Origin: Sphingomonas soli NBRC 100801
GTDB taxonomy: Bacteria; Pseudomonadota; Alphaproteobacteria; Sphingomonadales; Sphingomonadaceae
Direction: 5' to 3'
NCBI RefSeq assembly: GCF_001591025.1
Contig: NZ_BCTZ01000015.1
Coordinates: 1-64,000, forward strand
DNA length: 64,000 bases
Part shown: positions 1 through 8,748 of the stretch, piece after piece
Numbering within the stretch: the first letter of the stretch is position 1
Layout: the number at the start of each line of letters is the position of its first letter
Translations under genes and position numbers: made by a program
Notes under the pieces: generated by a model
Seen by the model: the letters and a program-made list of their open reading frames with translations, nothing else
What the model was told of the DNA's origin: nothing
Database searches by the model: none

Positions 1-1130
1 TGTGGTCGCCGACAGCGTCAGCGGCGAGGCCGAGAGCGATGCGTTCGCCAAACCGCCGAACGTGATCGTCTGCGCACCCCTTGCGATCACCGCCGTGGTG
101 ATCGTGCCGGTCGCAGTTACCGGCGTGCCCTGGCTGTCGGCCACGCGGATGCGGTAATTGTACGTGCCCGCGAAAGAGGGCGTACCTGAGACGGTGCCGG
201 TCGCGACATCGAGCGTGGTGCCGGTCGGGACAGCGCCTGCATCCAGTGCATAGGTGTAGGGCGCGACGCCGCCCGAGGCGGGGTTGGTCTGGGTGTAGCT
301 GGCACCCACGGACGTGCCGGTCGGCGCGTTGGTGGCGATCGTCAGCGTGAGCGGAGTGACCGTGAAGCTCTGCGGCACATTGGTTGCGGCGTTCCAGTTG
401 CTGTCGCCCGCCTGGCTCGCGGTGATCGAGCAGGTGCCGGTCTGGAGCAGCGTGACCGTGGTGCCCGAGACCGTGCAGACGCTGGCCGTGGTCGAGGCAA
501 AGCTCACGCTCAGGCCCGAAGATGTGGTCGCCGACAGGGTCAACGGCGAGGCCGAGAGCGATGCGTTCGCCAGAGGACCGAACGTTATCGTCTGCGCGCC
601 CCTGGCGATCGTCGTCGTGGTGACCGTTGTGTCTGCAGTCGCCGGGGTACCCTGGCTGTCGGTCACGCGGACGATGTAGCTGAACGTTCCCGCAACGGTG
701 GGAGTACCCGAGACCGTGCCGGTGCTTGTATTGAGCGTGGTGCCCGGTGCAAACGCGCCTGCCGCCAGCGAATAGGTGTAAGGTGCAACCCCGCCCGACG
801 CAGGGTTGGTCTGGGTGTAGCTGGCACCCACCGTCGTACCGGTCGGCGCGTTGCGAGCGATCGCCAACAGGGCCGGCGTGACCGTGAAGCTCTGCGGGAC
901 ATTGGTCGCAGCGTTCCAGTTGCTGTCGCCCGCCTGGCTCGCGGTGATCGAGCAGGTGCCGGTCTGGAGCAGCGTGACCGTGGTGCCCGAAACCGTGCAG
1001 ACGCTCGTCGTGGTCGAGTCGAAGCTGACCGCCAGCCCCGAAGACGCGGTCGCCGACAGCGTCAGCGGCGAGGCGGAGAGCGATGCGTTTCCGAGAGGAC
1101 CAAAGGTGATCGTCTGCGCGCGCTTGGCGA
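1..1130 (-). repeat. 522-bp tandem repeat inside the Ig-like gene
   Basis: The left-edge block starting at base 1 recurs at 523 and, partly, at 1045. The block GTTCCAGTTGCTGTCGCC occurs at 391 and again at 913. The period is 522 bp (174 codons), and long stretches are nearly identical between copies. Each unit encodes one He_PIG-like Ig domain plus one QTITFG-type domain. The near-identity at DNA level suggests recent duplication or gene conversion. More copies probably continue past the window edge. Confidence 0.85.
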
Positions 1131-4100
1131 CAATGATCGTATAGGCGTTCGCAACCGTATATGGCCCGCCGCTGCCGCCGCTGGACGCGTCGGTCGCCGT
1201 CACGGTGAAAGTATAGGTTCCGGCCTCGCTGGGCGTGCCGCTGAGCACGCCGGCGGGCGTCAGGCTGGTGCTGCTCGGCATCCCGCCCCCGGTAAGCGCG
1301 TAGGTGTAGGGCGCAGTGCCGCCGCTCGTGGTGAGTACCTGGCTATAGACCGTGCCGAAAGTGGCACCGGGCAGTGCGCCGGCTGCCGGGCTCATCACCA
1401 GCGTCGGTGCGGTGATCGTCAAGCTCACCGAAGTGGCAGCCGCAGTATAGGGGCCGGTGCCAGTGGAACTGTCGGTGACCATCGGGACGAAGGAGAAGGT
1501 GCCCGAAGCTGTCGGCGTACCGCTGATCGTGCAGTTGGCATTGAGCGCGGTGCCGGCAGGCAGTGCTCCAGAGACCGGAGTGGGGAGGCAGCTATAGGTG
1601 GATCGGCCACCGGAGATCGTCAGCGAAACGCCCGACAGCGCCGTGCCCCGCGTTCCGGAGCCGGTGAGACTAGCCGCAAAGCTAGGATTGCCGACCGCCA
1701 TGGTGACGGTGCCCGGTGTGGACGTTCCGCTTACGTTGCTGGCGGTGTAGGTGAAGCTGTCGTTGCCGCGGAATCCGGTCGGCGGCGTGTAAATGATCTG
1801 TCCGGTGCTGTCGACGCTGACGGATCCGCCGTTTGCCGTCGTCGCCGAGCCCACCGCATAGGCGGTCGGCGCCCCCCCCGTGACCAGAGACGAGAGATTG
1901 AAGCCGTAAGGCACGTTGCTGCCGTCATTATAGGCGACGACTGATCCGTGCGTGAAGCTGGGAGTAACCGGTGCCGCAATCGCGCGGTTTACGGTCACCG
2001 TATAAATGCCGGTCGTCGTACCATCCTGCGCTGTCACAATGGTCGTGATCACGTTCGCGCCAACCGAAAGCGGGATCGAGCCCGAAGCCGAACCCGATGT
2101 AACCGTCGTACCATTCACCTGGACGGTAGCGGTCGCGTCGGTCACCGTCGGGGTCACGGTCAGCGCAGACACCGCGTTGGCGACCGAGGCCGTATAGGTG
2201 GTCGTGCCGCTGGCGAACACAGGCGTCAGCGTGCCCTGCGAAAGGGTGAGGTTCGAAAGCGTCGCGACGGCCGATGCCGCGCGCGTGACGGTGATTCCAG
2301 TGACGCGGACCGTCGTTTCGTCTTCCGCAACGACGATGACGCTGATGGTGGTCGTGCCCACTCCCAGCGCTATTGGACCAGAGAACGAGCCGGATGCGAC
2401 CGCAACGCCGTTCACCTGTATGACGGCGCCGGAATGCGCGGCCGTAGGCCTGACGGTGAGCGACGAGACACTGTTCGCGACCGAAGCCGTGTACAAATTG
2501 ACCCCGGCGGGAACCAGCGTACCCGTCGAAAGCGAAAGTCCCGACAGATTGGCGTTGGTCGACGCGTTGACCACCAGCGACGCGGACGTACCGCCCGTTC
2601 CCGTGGTGGCATCCGTGCCGACGGGAGTGCCGGATGGCACAGCGTACGTGCCCTTGACACTGGACGTGACGTTGAAGCTGTAGGTGCAGGGGCCAGCAGC
2701 TATTACAGTCGTGATGGCAACCGTGCCCGACCCGGGGGTCGCGCTCAGCGTTCCACCGCAACCGTTCGTGCCGGCAGTCGAACCCACCACCAGATTGGCG
2801 GGCAATGAGATCGTGTTGGAGACGCCAAGGAAGACCAAGTTCGGATTGGTCAGCGTCACCGTGACAAGGCTTTGCCCTCCGTTGGCGATGGGGCTGCTTC
2901 CCACCGCGACGGATGCGGTGGGCCCCTGCGACCAGACGGTAGTGGGGTCACTCGCCGTGGCTGAGCTTGATGCGCCGCCGCCCGAGAGCGTCACGCCCGG
3001 ATTGGAATCGAGATCGTTTGCCACCGTTGCGAGCACAGACACGGTCAGCGAGATCGGATTACCGCTCGAACCCGCGTTAATGACGTCGGGCGACGTGCAG
3101 CTTGTCGACGAACAGGTCCAGCCGATGCCCGTCGCACTAACATACGACAGGCCGAAGGGAAGATTCCAGGTCGCCGTAAGCGTGCCCGAAGTGTTCGCGA
3201 CAGTCGCACTGGGCGTGATGGTGTAGGTCAGCGTCTGGGCGCGAACGGCGTTGCCTGTGTGCGTCATCGTGACGCCCAGCGTCGGCGGCGTCGCGGTATA
3301 GGTGAATTTGTCGTCGGCGCTTATCGCGCTGGTCTGGCTGCCATTGGTAACCCGCACATCATGGATGCCGGCGCTGTTCGCGGGCGAAGTCGCATTGATC
3401 TGCGTACGGCTGATGACGGTGTAGCTCGACGCATTGACCGTACCGAACTTGACCCCGCCCGCACCGCTCGTTCCGGAGAAGTTGGTTCCCGTGATCGTGA
3501 CCGGCGTGCCGCCTGTGCTTGGACCGGTACTTGGAGAGATGCCCGTGACGGTCGGCACCATGACGATATTGGCGGTGGAACTTGGCGTATTGGACGCCCC
3601 GCCACCGACCGCAGCCATCGTCACGCTCCGCTCGAGACTCGAATTCGTCGCTACCGACACCGTTATGCTGAGGTCGGTGTTGCTCGCCGAACTCGCGATC
3701 GTCCCGCTAAAGGTGCAGACCACGCTGGTGCCGCTAGAAGCCCCGCAATTCCAGTTTGTGCCGCTGGTGCCCACGAGGCTCAGGCCGGTCGGCAGGACCC
3801 CACTGACCGTTATGTTGGATGAGGTCGCGCCGGCACCCGTGTTGCTGACCGTCGGCTTCAACGTAAAGGTCCCGCCCTGCGCTGGAGTGCCGGTATAGGA
3901 AAGGGAAAGGCCGAGCGTCGGTGTAGGAGCGGAGCAGCTAAGATTTATGGTCACGCTGCTGTTGCGAGCGCCAATGTTGGTCGCTCCGCTGGAATAGTGC
4001 GATTCTTGCAGCGAGGCCGAGAAGTAATCATCGGGGCCCGCGCCCGAGATAGTGAAGGAGCCCGAGCCGCTCACTGCGGTCGAGCTGAGCACCCCGTCGG

Positions 4101-4491
4101 GTGCCCATTGCACGCCGCCCTGAACATGGGAGATGAAGACATAAGCACCCTTGGTATTCCCTGACCAGGAGTAGGTTATGACTTCGCCATTGGCCAAGGG
4201 CTGCGTAACAGGATCCGTGTACGTGTCGGTTCCAGCCCCGCTGGGCCCCACGGTGTAGGTGCCGCCCAGACTGTTGATAGCGATGCAGCCGGCAGACACT
4301 GCCCAGGCGCTGGCGGGGGTACCGAGCAGAGCGGCGGCCGCAAGCAGACGTCCCAATCGCGGCAGGATTCGCGTGACCCGGCGGGTGCGCCCAGCTGGCT
4401 TCGATCCAGCATTGATGCGCTCCGCGCCAGACGCCCATGCCCCGATGCGGACACACAGCGCACGCGCCTTCCCCAAGCCCCAAAGTCCCAC
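1..4491 (-). CDS. Giant secreted Ig-like repeat protein, C-terminus beyond window
   Basis: The minus frame is open from a stop at 4561-4563 to base 1, giving at least 1497 residues and no stop in the window. I chose the GTG at 4491 as start. It leaves an Arg-rich n-region, then a hydrophobic stretch ending near APASAWA-like residues 60-65, a plausible signal peptide. Approximate order of modules: DUF11-like (187-290), IPT/TIG with PSTGPSTGGTPVTITG (311-397), a second DUF11-like (397-510), two cadherin-like beta-sandwich repeats (637-834), a cadherin/Big_9-like domain with YTPPTGFRGNDSFTYTA (839-927), then alternating He_PIG-type Ig and QTITFG-type repeats to the edge. Such mosaics are usually cell-surface or secreted adhesins, which is inference. 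The anchoring signal or autotransporter domain, if any, lies outside the window. I checked the frame at about ten points and found no frameshift. Confidence 0.85.
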   Translation of the reverse strand, partial: MGLWGLGKARALCVRIGAWASGAERINAGSKPAGRTRRVTRILPRLGRLLAAAALLGTPASAWAVSAGCIAINSLGGTYTVGPSGAGTDTYTDPVTQPLANGEVITYSWSGNTKGAYVFISHVQGGVQWAPDGVLSSTAVSGSGSFTISGAGPDDYFSASLQESHYSSGATNIGARNSSVTINLSCSAPTPTLGLSLSYTGTPAQGGTFTLKPTVSNTGAGATSSNITVSGVLPTGLSLVGTSGTNWNCGASSGTSVVCTFSGTIASSASNTDLSITVSVATNSSLERSVTMAAVGGGASNTPSSTANIVMVPTVTGISPSTGPSTGGTPVTITGTNFSGTSGAGGVKFGTVNASSYTVISRTQINATSPANSAGIHDVRVTNGSQTSAISADDKFTYTATPPTLGVTMTHTGNAVRAQTLTYTITPSATVANTSGTLTATWNLPFGLSYVSATGIGWTCSSTSCTSPDVINAGSSGNPISLTVSVLATVANDLDSNPGVTLSGGGASSSATASDPTTVWSQGPTASVAVGSSPIANGGQSLVTVTLTNPNLVFLGVSNTISLPANLVVGSTAGTNGCGGTLSATPGSGTVAITTVIAAGPCTYSFNVTSSVKGTYAVPSGTPVGTDATTGTGGTSASLVVNASTNANLSGLSLSTGTLVPAGVNLYTASVANSVSSLTVRPTAAHSGAVIQVNGVAVASGSFSGPIALGVGTTTISVIVVAEDETTVRVTGITVTRAASAVATLSNLTLSQGTLTPVFASGTTTYTASVANAVSALTVTPTVTDATATVQVNGTTVTSGSASGSIPLSVGANVITTIVTAQDGTTTGIYTVTVNRAIAAPVTPSFTHGSVVAYNDGSNVPYGFNLSSLVTGGAPTAYAVGSATTANGGSVSVDSTGQIIYTPPTGFRGNDSFTYTASNVSGTSTPGTVTMAVGNPSFAASLTGSGTRGTALSGVSLTISGGRSTYSCLPTPVSGALPAGTALNANCTISGTPTASGTFSFVPMVTDSSTGTGPYTAAATSVSLTITAPTLVMSPAAGALPGATFGTVYSQVLTTSGGTAPYTYALTGGGMPSSTSLTPAGVLSGTPSEAGTYTFTVTATDASSGGSGGPYTVANAYTIIVAKRAQTITFGPLGNASLSASPLTLSATASSGLAVSFDSTTTSVCTVSGTTVTLLQTGTCSITASQAGDSNWNAATNVPQSFTVTPALLAIARNAPTGTTVGASYTQTNPASGGVAPYTYSLAAGAFAPGTTLNTSTGTVSGTPTVAGTFSYIVRVTDSQGTPATADTTVTTTTIARGAQTITFGPLANASLSASPLTLSATTSSGLSVSFASTTASVCTVSGTTVTLLQTGTCSITASQAGDSNWNAATNVPQSFTVTPLTLTIATNAPTGTSVGASYTQTNPASGGVAPYTYALDAGAVPTGTTLDVATGTVSGTPSFAGTYNYRIRVADSQGTPVTATGTITTAVIARGAQTITFGGLANASLSASPLTLSATT

Positions 4492-4832
4492 GATAACCCC
4501 CCACGCCCGGAAAACAGGCGTAAACAATCTATAGCGGTACAGAGATTTGGGCAACCCGCACTAACTAACGGTAAATCCTGGCGAAGAAATCGTGTCTTTT
4601 CAGGCAAAAGGCTTTGGCCGATACGCTCCTTGCTCCGCCAATTGTAAGAAACACTAGGCGGCGACCTTCTGCATGACCGCGCATATGTTCTGTTCAAATA
4701 GTACCAAAATATGCGCCACAACGGACCAATACCCTGCTTGTTTAGTTCCCCGATGCCGTATCTAAAAATTCAGCTTTCGGAGACCGGCCGGTAATCCGCT
4801 GTGCCGCCCGCAGCATAATACGGGGGTAGACG
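4492..4832. other. Divergent intergenic region, 341 bp, no gene seen
   Basis: This spacer separates the giant Ig-like gene (leftward) from the tail-collar gene (rightward). It is visibly richer in A/T than its surroundings, for example around 4680-4770, as expected for two promoters. I find no reading frame with coding character. The right end carries a GGGGG run 7 bases before the ATG at 4833, which can serve as the ribosome binding site. No confident -35/-10 pair could be assigned. Confidence 0.5.
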
Positions 4833-5468
4833 ATGTCAGATCCTTATATCGGCCAGATCATGCAGGTCGGATTCAGTTATGCGCCCGCGGGATGGTCTTC
4901 ATGCAACGGCCAGATTATTGGCGTGAACCAGAACCAGGCGCTGTTTGCCTTGATTGGAACAACCTTCGGCGGAAATGGCACGACCACTTTCGGCCTGCCC
5001 AACGCTGCGGGCCGCAGCTTTGTGGGCCTCGGTCAGAGCACCGCCAGTGGCCACACCTATGTCTGGGGCCAGACCGCCGGCACCGAAAGCGAGACGCTCA
5101 CCATCGCCAATATGCCGGCGCACAACCATATCGCGACGTTCACCGGGCTGCAGGGCAGCACCAGCGCGACAGGCTCGATCCAGGCGCTCTCCGGAACGAC
5201 GACGCAGACCAATATCCCGGCCGAGGGCTCATTGCTCGCGAATTGCGCCAATGCCGGCCCCAGTCAGGTGAAGATCTATGTCCCGGCGGAGACGGCGGGC
5301 ACGGCGGTCAATCTGGGCGGCGTCAATATCACCGGCGGCAACTTCACGCCGCAAGGTTCCGTCGCGGTGGGCGTCACGGGCAACAACCTGCCCTTCTCGG
5401 TCATGAACCCCTATGTCGCGGTGCAAACCAACATCGCGCTTTCGGGAATTTATCCGCCGCGGGGCTGA
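4833..5468 (+). CDS. Phage tail collar domain protein (MdpB-like)
   Basis: This 211-residue protein opens with the typical collar-domain pattern: IGQIMQVGFSYAPAGWSSCNG, then QALFALIGTTFGGNGTTTFGLPNAAGRS at about residues 30-65. The family includes phage short-tail-fibre collars and the chromosomal microcystin-dependent protein MdpB. The rest is Gly/Thr/Asn-rich, as in beta-structured fibres. No phage structural, lysis or integrase genes lie nearby, so a prophage is unlikely. It is divergent from the giant Ig-like protein and followed by DUF6916 and GNAT genes. Collar/DUF6916/GNAT sets recur in other bacteria as far as I recall. Function is unknown; a surface or secreted fibre is inferred. There is no classical signal peptide. 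Confidence 0.85.
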   Translation: MSDPYIGQIMQVGFSYAPAGWSSCNGQIIGVNQNQALFALIGTTFGGNGTTTFGLPNAAGRSFVGLGQSTASGHTYVWGQTAGTESETLTIANMPAHNHIATFTGLQGSTSATGSIQALSGTTTQTNIPAEGSLLANCANAGPSQVKIYVPAETAGTAVNLGGVNITGGNFTPQGSVAVGVTGNNLPFSVMNPYVAVQTNIALSGIYPPRG

Positions 5469-5489
5469 GCGCAGCGACAGACGAATATG

Positions 5490-5524
5490 CCGGCTCCCCC
5501 GCGAAAGCGCCGGAGCCGGTTTCG
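5490..5524 (+). terminator. Rho-independent terminator after collar gene
   Basis: An 8-bp inverted repeat, CCGGCTCC (5490-5497) and GGAGCCGG (5512-5519), is followed by TTTCGT. It lies 21 bases after the collar-gene stop and just before the convergent DUF6916 stop. The T tract is short, so it may be weak. Confidence 0.6.
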
Positions 5525-5538
5525 TATTGAACCGGCGA

Positions 5539-5829
5539 TCAGGAAAAAACGGCCTCATAGACGCGGTGGCCGTCGCGCGGCTGCAATTGGGTGAGCAGGA
5601 TCTCGTGCGGGCCGCCCCGTCCGCAATCAAGACTGTAGGTCGCGTCGATCAGATAGGCTTCGAAGGGCGCTTCGAAGAACAGCGAGAAGGGCTCACGCAC
5701 GTCGATGCCGCGAAGGGGGCTGTGCCGGGTGATCCGCGCCAGCGTAATCTCCACCGGCTCCGGCAGCGTGGCGACCCGAACCTTGCGCCCCAGCCAGGGT
5801 TCGAAACTTTCCGGTGTGAGCAGGCCCAT
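5539..5829 (-). CDS. DUF6916-like protein
   Basis: This 96-residue protein begins MGLLTPESFEPWLGRKVRV. An earlier in-frame start at 5883 exists, but the ATG at 5829 has a good ribosome binding site (AGGAAAG) six bases upstream. It contains no membrane segment or signal peptide and looks like a compact beta-rich domain (RITRHSPLRGIDVREPFSLFFEAP). I recall similar proteins, grouped as DUF6916, beside tail-collar proteins; that family assignment is from memory. It is convergent to the collar gene and divergent from the GNAT gene. A chaperone or assembly role for the collar protein is only a guess. Confidence 0.7.
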   Translation of the reverse strand: MGLLTPESFEPWLGRKVRVATLPEPVEITLARITRHSPLRGIDVREPFSLFFEAPFEAYLIDATYSLDCGRGGPHEILLTQLQPRDGHRVYEAVFS

Positions 5830-5946
5830 GTCTTTCCTTCCCCCCTCGTGCGGAGCGGCCAACCGCCCCTGCGACCCGATCATCCTGCCGCGTGCGCCAC
5901 GGCGCGAAAAGCCGATACAGGCCGTTTCGGTGCAAAAGGGTGCGAG

Positions 5947-6492
5947 ATGGCCGTGAAGCCGGGAGAGCTGGCGCGCTTCCCTGGGCCAAGGGCATTGCCG
6001 ATCCTGCCGGAAGGCCTATCCGGCATCGAGCTGCCCGGGGCACGCCAAGCCGACCTGCCCATGCTTGTCGCGCTCCATCATGCGGCGCGTATGCCAGAGC
6101 TGCTTTTCGCGCCGTGGCCGCCAGAGCGGAAGCGGGCCTTTCTCGACGAACAGTTCGCGCTCCAGCACAATCATTTCGTGCGAACGCACCGTCAGGGCGA
6201 TTTCCGGCTGATCTTGCAGGAAGGCAAACCGGCAGGCCGCATCTATTTCGACCGGAGCGGACGCGAATGGGCGCTGATCGACATCCTGCTTGCCGCCGAA
6301 GCGCGAGGTCACGGCGTGGGGGGCGCGTTGATCGGATGGCTGCAACGCGCGGCGCGCGAGGCAGGGGCGGACGGGTTGCGCCTTAGCGTCGCCTACAACA
6401 ATCCACGCGCTCATGCGCTTTACCTGCGCCTGGGCTTTGCCGATGCGGGCGACCTCGCCGGCACCCATGCGGCGATGGTCTGGCGGCCCTGA
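5947..6492 (+). CDS. GNAT family N-acetyltransferase
   Basis: This protein has 181 residues from the ATG at 5947. The acyl-CoA binding loop of the GNAT fold is visible as LAAEARGHGVGGALIGWLQRAA (about 116-137), followed by RLSVAYNNPRAHALYLRLGF (about 146-165), the typical C-terminal motif. The frame stays open far upstream, but that part overlaps the DUF6916 gene on the other strand and has no coding character. The substrate is unknown. Its place in the collar/DUF6916 group suggests it may modify one of those proteins, which is inference. Its stop lies 2 bases from the convergent glmS stop. Confidence 0.85.
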   Translation: MAVKPGELARFPGPRALPILPEGLSGIELPGARQADLPMLVALHHAARMPELLFAPWPPERKRAFLDEQFALQHNHFVRTHRQGDFRLILQEGKPAGRIYFDRSGREWALIDILLAAEARGHGVGGALIGWLQRAAREAGADGLRLSVAYNNPRAHALYLRLGFADAGDLAGTHAAMVWRP

Positions 6493-6494
6493 CG

Positions 6495-8318
6495 CTATTC
6501 CACCGTCACCGACTTGGCGAGATTGCGCGGCTGATCCACGTCCGTGCCTTTGGCAACCGCGACGTGATAGGCGAGCAACTGCACCGGCACGGCATAGACG
6601 AGCGGCGCGATCAGAGGGTGCACGCTCGGCATCTCGATCGTGGCGACCGCATCGTCACCCGCCTGGGCCAGCCCTTCGGCATCGGAGATCAGGACGACGC
6701 GCGCCCCGCGCGCCTTGGCCTCCTGCATGTTTGATACCGTCTTGTCGAACAGCGGCCCTGATGGCGCGAGCACGATGAGCGGCACGCTATCGTCGATCAG
6801 CGCGATCGGCCCGTGCTTCATCTCGCCCGATGCATAGCCTTCGGCGTGGATATAGCTGATTTCCTTGAGCTTCAGCGCGCCCTCCAGCGCGAGCGGATAA
6901 TCGGGTCCGCGGCCAAGATAGAGCACGTCGCGCGCCTCGGCGATCGTATGCGCCATCGCTGCGATGCCCTCATCCCGTGCAAGCGCCGCATTGATCGCGG
7001 CGGGTGCCTCGATCAGATGGCGGACGATCTCGCGCTCCTCACTGGGCGGCAACAGCCCCTTGGCCCGGGCAAGGTTGACCGCCAGCGCAGCCATTACCGA
7101 AAGCTGGCAGGTGAATGCCTTGGTCGAAGCGACGCCGATCTCGGGCCCGGCATGGGTGGAGAGCAGCAGATCGACTTCGCGCGCCATCGAGCTGGTCGGC
7201 ACGTTGATGATGCCGGCGGTGGTGACGCCGTTCGCCTTCATATGGCGCAGCGCCGCCAGCGTATCCGCCGTCTCGCCCGACTGGCTGACGACTACGCCCA
7301 GCGTGTGCGGCAGCAGCACGGGATCGCGGTACCGGAACTCCGACGCCACATCGACTTCGACCGGCACGCGGGCAAAACGCTCGATCCAATATTTGCCGAT
7401 CATGCCCACATAGGAAGCCGTGCCGCAGGCGACGATCGCGACCCGCTCGATCCTCGACAGGTCGAAATCCATGTTGGGCATGGCGACCATCTGCTCGACG
7501 GGCCGGATATAGGATTGCAGCGTCTGCGCAACGACCACGGGCTGCTCATAGATTTCCTTGAGCATGAAATGCGCGTGATTGCCCTTGTCGATCACTTCCG
7601 CGGTGGCGCCCGACTGGACGATGGGGCGCTCGACGGGCTTGTTGTCGCGATCGAACACCTCGACCGACTCGCGCGTCACGACCGCCCAGTCGCCTTCTTC
7701 CAGATAGGCGATGCGCTGGGTGAGCGGCGCCAGCGCATGCGCGTCGGACCCCAGGTAATTCTCACCATCGCCATAGCCGACCGTGAGCGGCGCGCCGAGC
7801 CGGGCGCAGATCAGTATGTCGGGCTGGCTGCGGAACAGGAACGCAACAGCGAAGGCCCCATGCAGGCGCGGCAGCACGCTGGCCACGGCATCGCGCGGCG
7901 ACTTGCCCGACTTGAGCTCGCGATCGACCAGATGGGCGACGACTTCGGTGTCGGTCTGGCTGTTGAACTCGCGCCCCTCGGCGATCAGCTCGTCGCGCAG
8001 CGGCTTGAAATTCTCGATGATGCCGTTGTGGACGATGGTGACGTCGCCCACGATATGCGGATGCGCATTATCCTCGGTGGGCGCTCCGTGCGTCGCCCAG
8101 CGCGTGTGCGCGATACCGATAAGGCCGGGCAAAGGGTTCTCGGCCAGCCGCTCGCCCAGATTGGCGAGCTTGCCCTTGGCGCGGCGGCGGTCGATCTCGC
8201 CACCGTTCAGCGTGGCGATGCCGGCGGAATCATAGCCGCGATATTCGAGCCGCTTGAGCCCGTCGAACAGGCGCTGGGCTACGTCACTGGTACCGACGAT
8301 TCCTACGATTCCGCACAT
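6495..8318 (-). CDS. glmS: Glutamine--fructose-6-phosphate aminotransferase
   Basis: This 607-residue enzyme is full length for GlmS. It converts fructose-6-phosphate and glutamine to glucosamine-6-phosphate, the first step to UDP-GlcNAc for peptidoglycan and lipid A. The N-terminus MCGIVGIVG carries the Cys2 nucleophile of the glutaminase domain. Two SIS sugar-isomerase domains follow (about 290-420 and 455-600), and the end DQPRNLAKSVTVE is the conserved C-terminal tail. It is the last gene of the glmU / small protein / glmS unit. No glmS ribozyme is apparent in the 28-base gap upstream. Confidence 0.97.
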   Translation of the reverse strand: MCGIVGIVGTSDVAQRLFDGLKRLEYRGYDSAGIATLNGGEIDRRRAKGKLANLGERLAENPLPGLIGIAHTRWATHGAPTEDNAHPHIVGDVTIVHNGIIENFKPLRDELIAEGREFNSQTDTEVVAHLVDRELKSGKSPRDAVASVLPRLHGAFAVAFLFRSQPDILICARLGAPLTVGYGDGENYLGSDAHALAPLTQRIAYLEEGDWAVVTRESVEVFDRDNKPVERPIVQSGATAEVIDKGNHAHFMLKEIYEQPVVVAQTLQSYIRPVEQMVAMPNMDFDLSRIERVAIVACGTASYVGMIGKYWIERFARVPVEVDVASEFRYRDPVLLPHTLGVVVSQSGETADTLAALRHMKANGVTTAGIINVPTSSMAREVDLLLSTHAGPEIGVASTKAFTCQLSVMAALAVNLARAKGLLPPSEEREIVRHLIEAPAAINAALARDEGIAAMAHTIAEARDVLYLGRGPDYPLALEGALKLKEISYIHAEGYASGEMKHGPIALIDDSVPLIVLAPSGPLFDKTVSNMQEAKARGARVVLISDAEGLAQAGDDAVATIEMPSVHPLIAPLVYAVPVQLLAYHVAVAKGTDVDQPRNLAKSVTVE

Positions 8319-8346
8319 AAACTATGTCGTCCTTCAATCCGGCTGA

Positions 8347-8748
8347 TCAGCCGATAATCTCAATTTGTGAGGCGTGCTGCGGGGTAATGCGCGTCTGGAA
8401 ATGCGACCCGACCGCCACGCGCCGGACCACGCCCGTGACGCGGATGCGCTTTCCCTGAAACACCGCATTCGGCTCGGCCTTGGATTTCGCAACGATCTCA
8501 TTTCGCACCTCGGGCACGATCACGATCGCCAGATTGGCGTCACTGCGATAATCCTTCTCAGAGTTCAGATAGTAATTGAATCCCGATCCCGCGCTGGAAG
8601 CCACGGTCATTTCAAATACGCCCTGCACCTCCCCGCCATTAGCCGCGAGCGCAGCCGCGACGGCCTTGGCCGGGTCCATTGCCGGCGCCGCCTGTCCGAA
8701 CGCAGGCTGTGCGAGCCCCAATGCCGCAATCAGAAACAGTCCACGCAT
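8347..8748 (-). CDS. Small secreted OB-fold-like protein between glmU and glmS
   Basis: This protein has 133 residues, starting MRGLFLIAALGLAQPAFGQ, a clear signal peptide of about 19 residues. The ATG at 8748 was chosen because AGGAAG lies upstream and its first base is the last base of the glmU stop (TGATG), so translation is probably coupled. The mature part ends FQGKRIRVTGVVRRV then an Ile-rich tail, which resembles an OB-fold strand pattern of small periplasmic proteins. I do not recognise a named family. The operon position suggests a cell-envelope role, but nothing in the sequence proves it. Confidence 0.75.
   Translation of the reverse strand: MRGLFLIAALGLAQPAFGQAAPAMDPAKAVAAALAANGGEVQGVFEMTVASSAGSGFNYYLNSEKDYRSDANLAIVIVPEVRNEIVAKSKAEPNAVFQGKRIRVTGVVRRVAVGSHFQTRITPQHASQIEIIG

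Noticed and set aside
1928..3898. Long frames on both strands within 1928-3898 (for example 1948-2808 plus and 1928-2761 minus)
   Set aside because: They are out-of-phase shadows of the giant Ig-like gene, which is open throughout and gives coherent Ig-type repeats; the shadows are Arg/Ala/His-rich nonsense.
5413..5946. Upstream extension of the GNAT frame to 5413
   Set aside because: It overlaps the collar gene end and the DUF6916 gene on the other strand and has no coding character before 5947.
4833..6492. Prophage remnant
   Set aside because: Apart from the collar domain there is no integrase, capsid, lysis or att-like duplication.
8319..8346. glmS ribozyme or riboswitch
   Set aside because: The gap between the small secreted protein gene and glmS is only 28 bases, too short for the ribozyme.
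6813..8357. 514-codon plus-strand frame opposite glmS
   Set aside because: Antisense shadow caused by high GC3; glmS has full family motifs.
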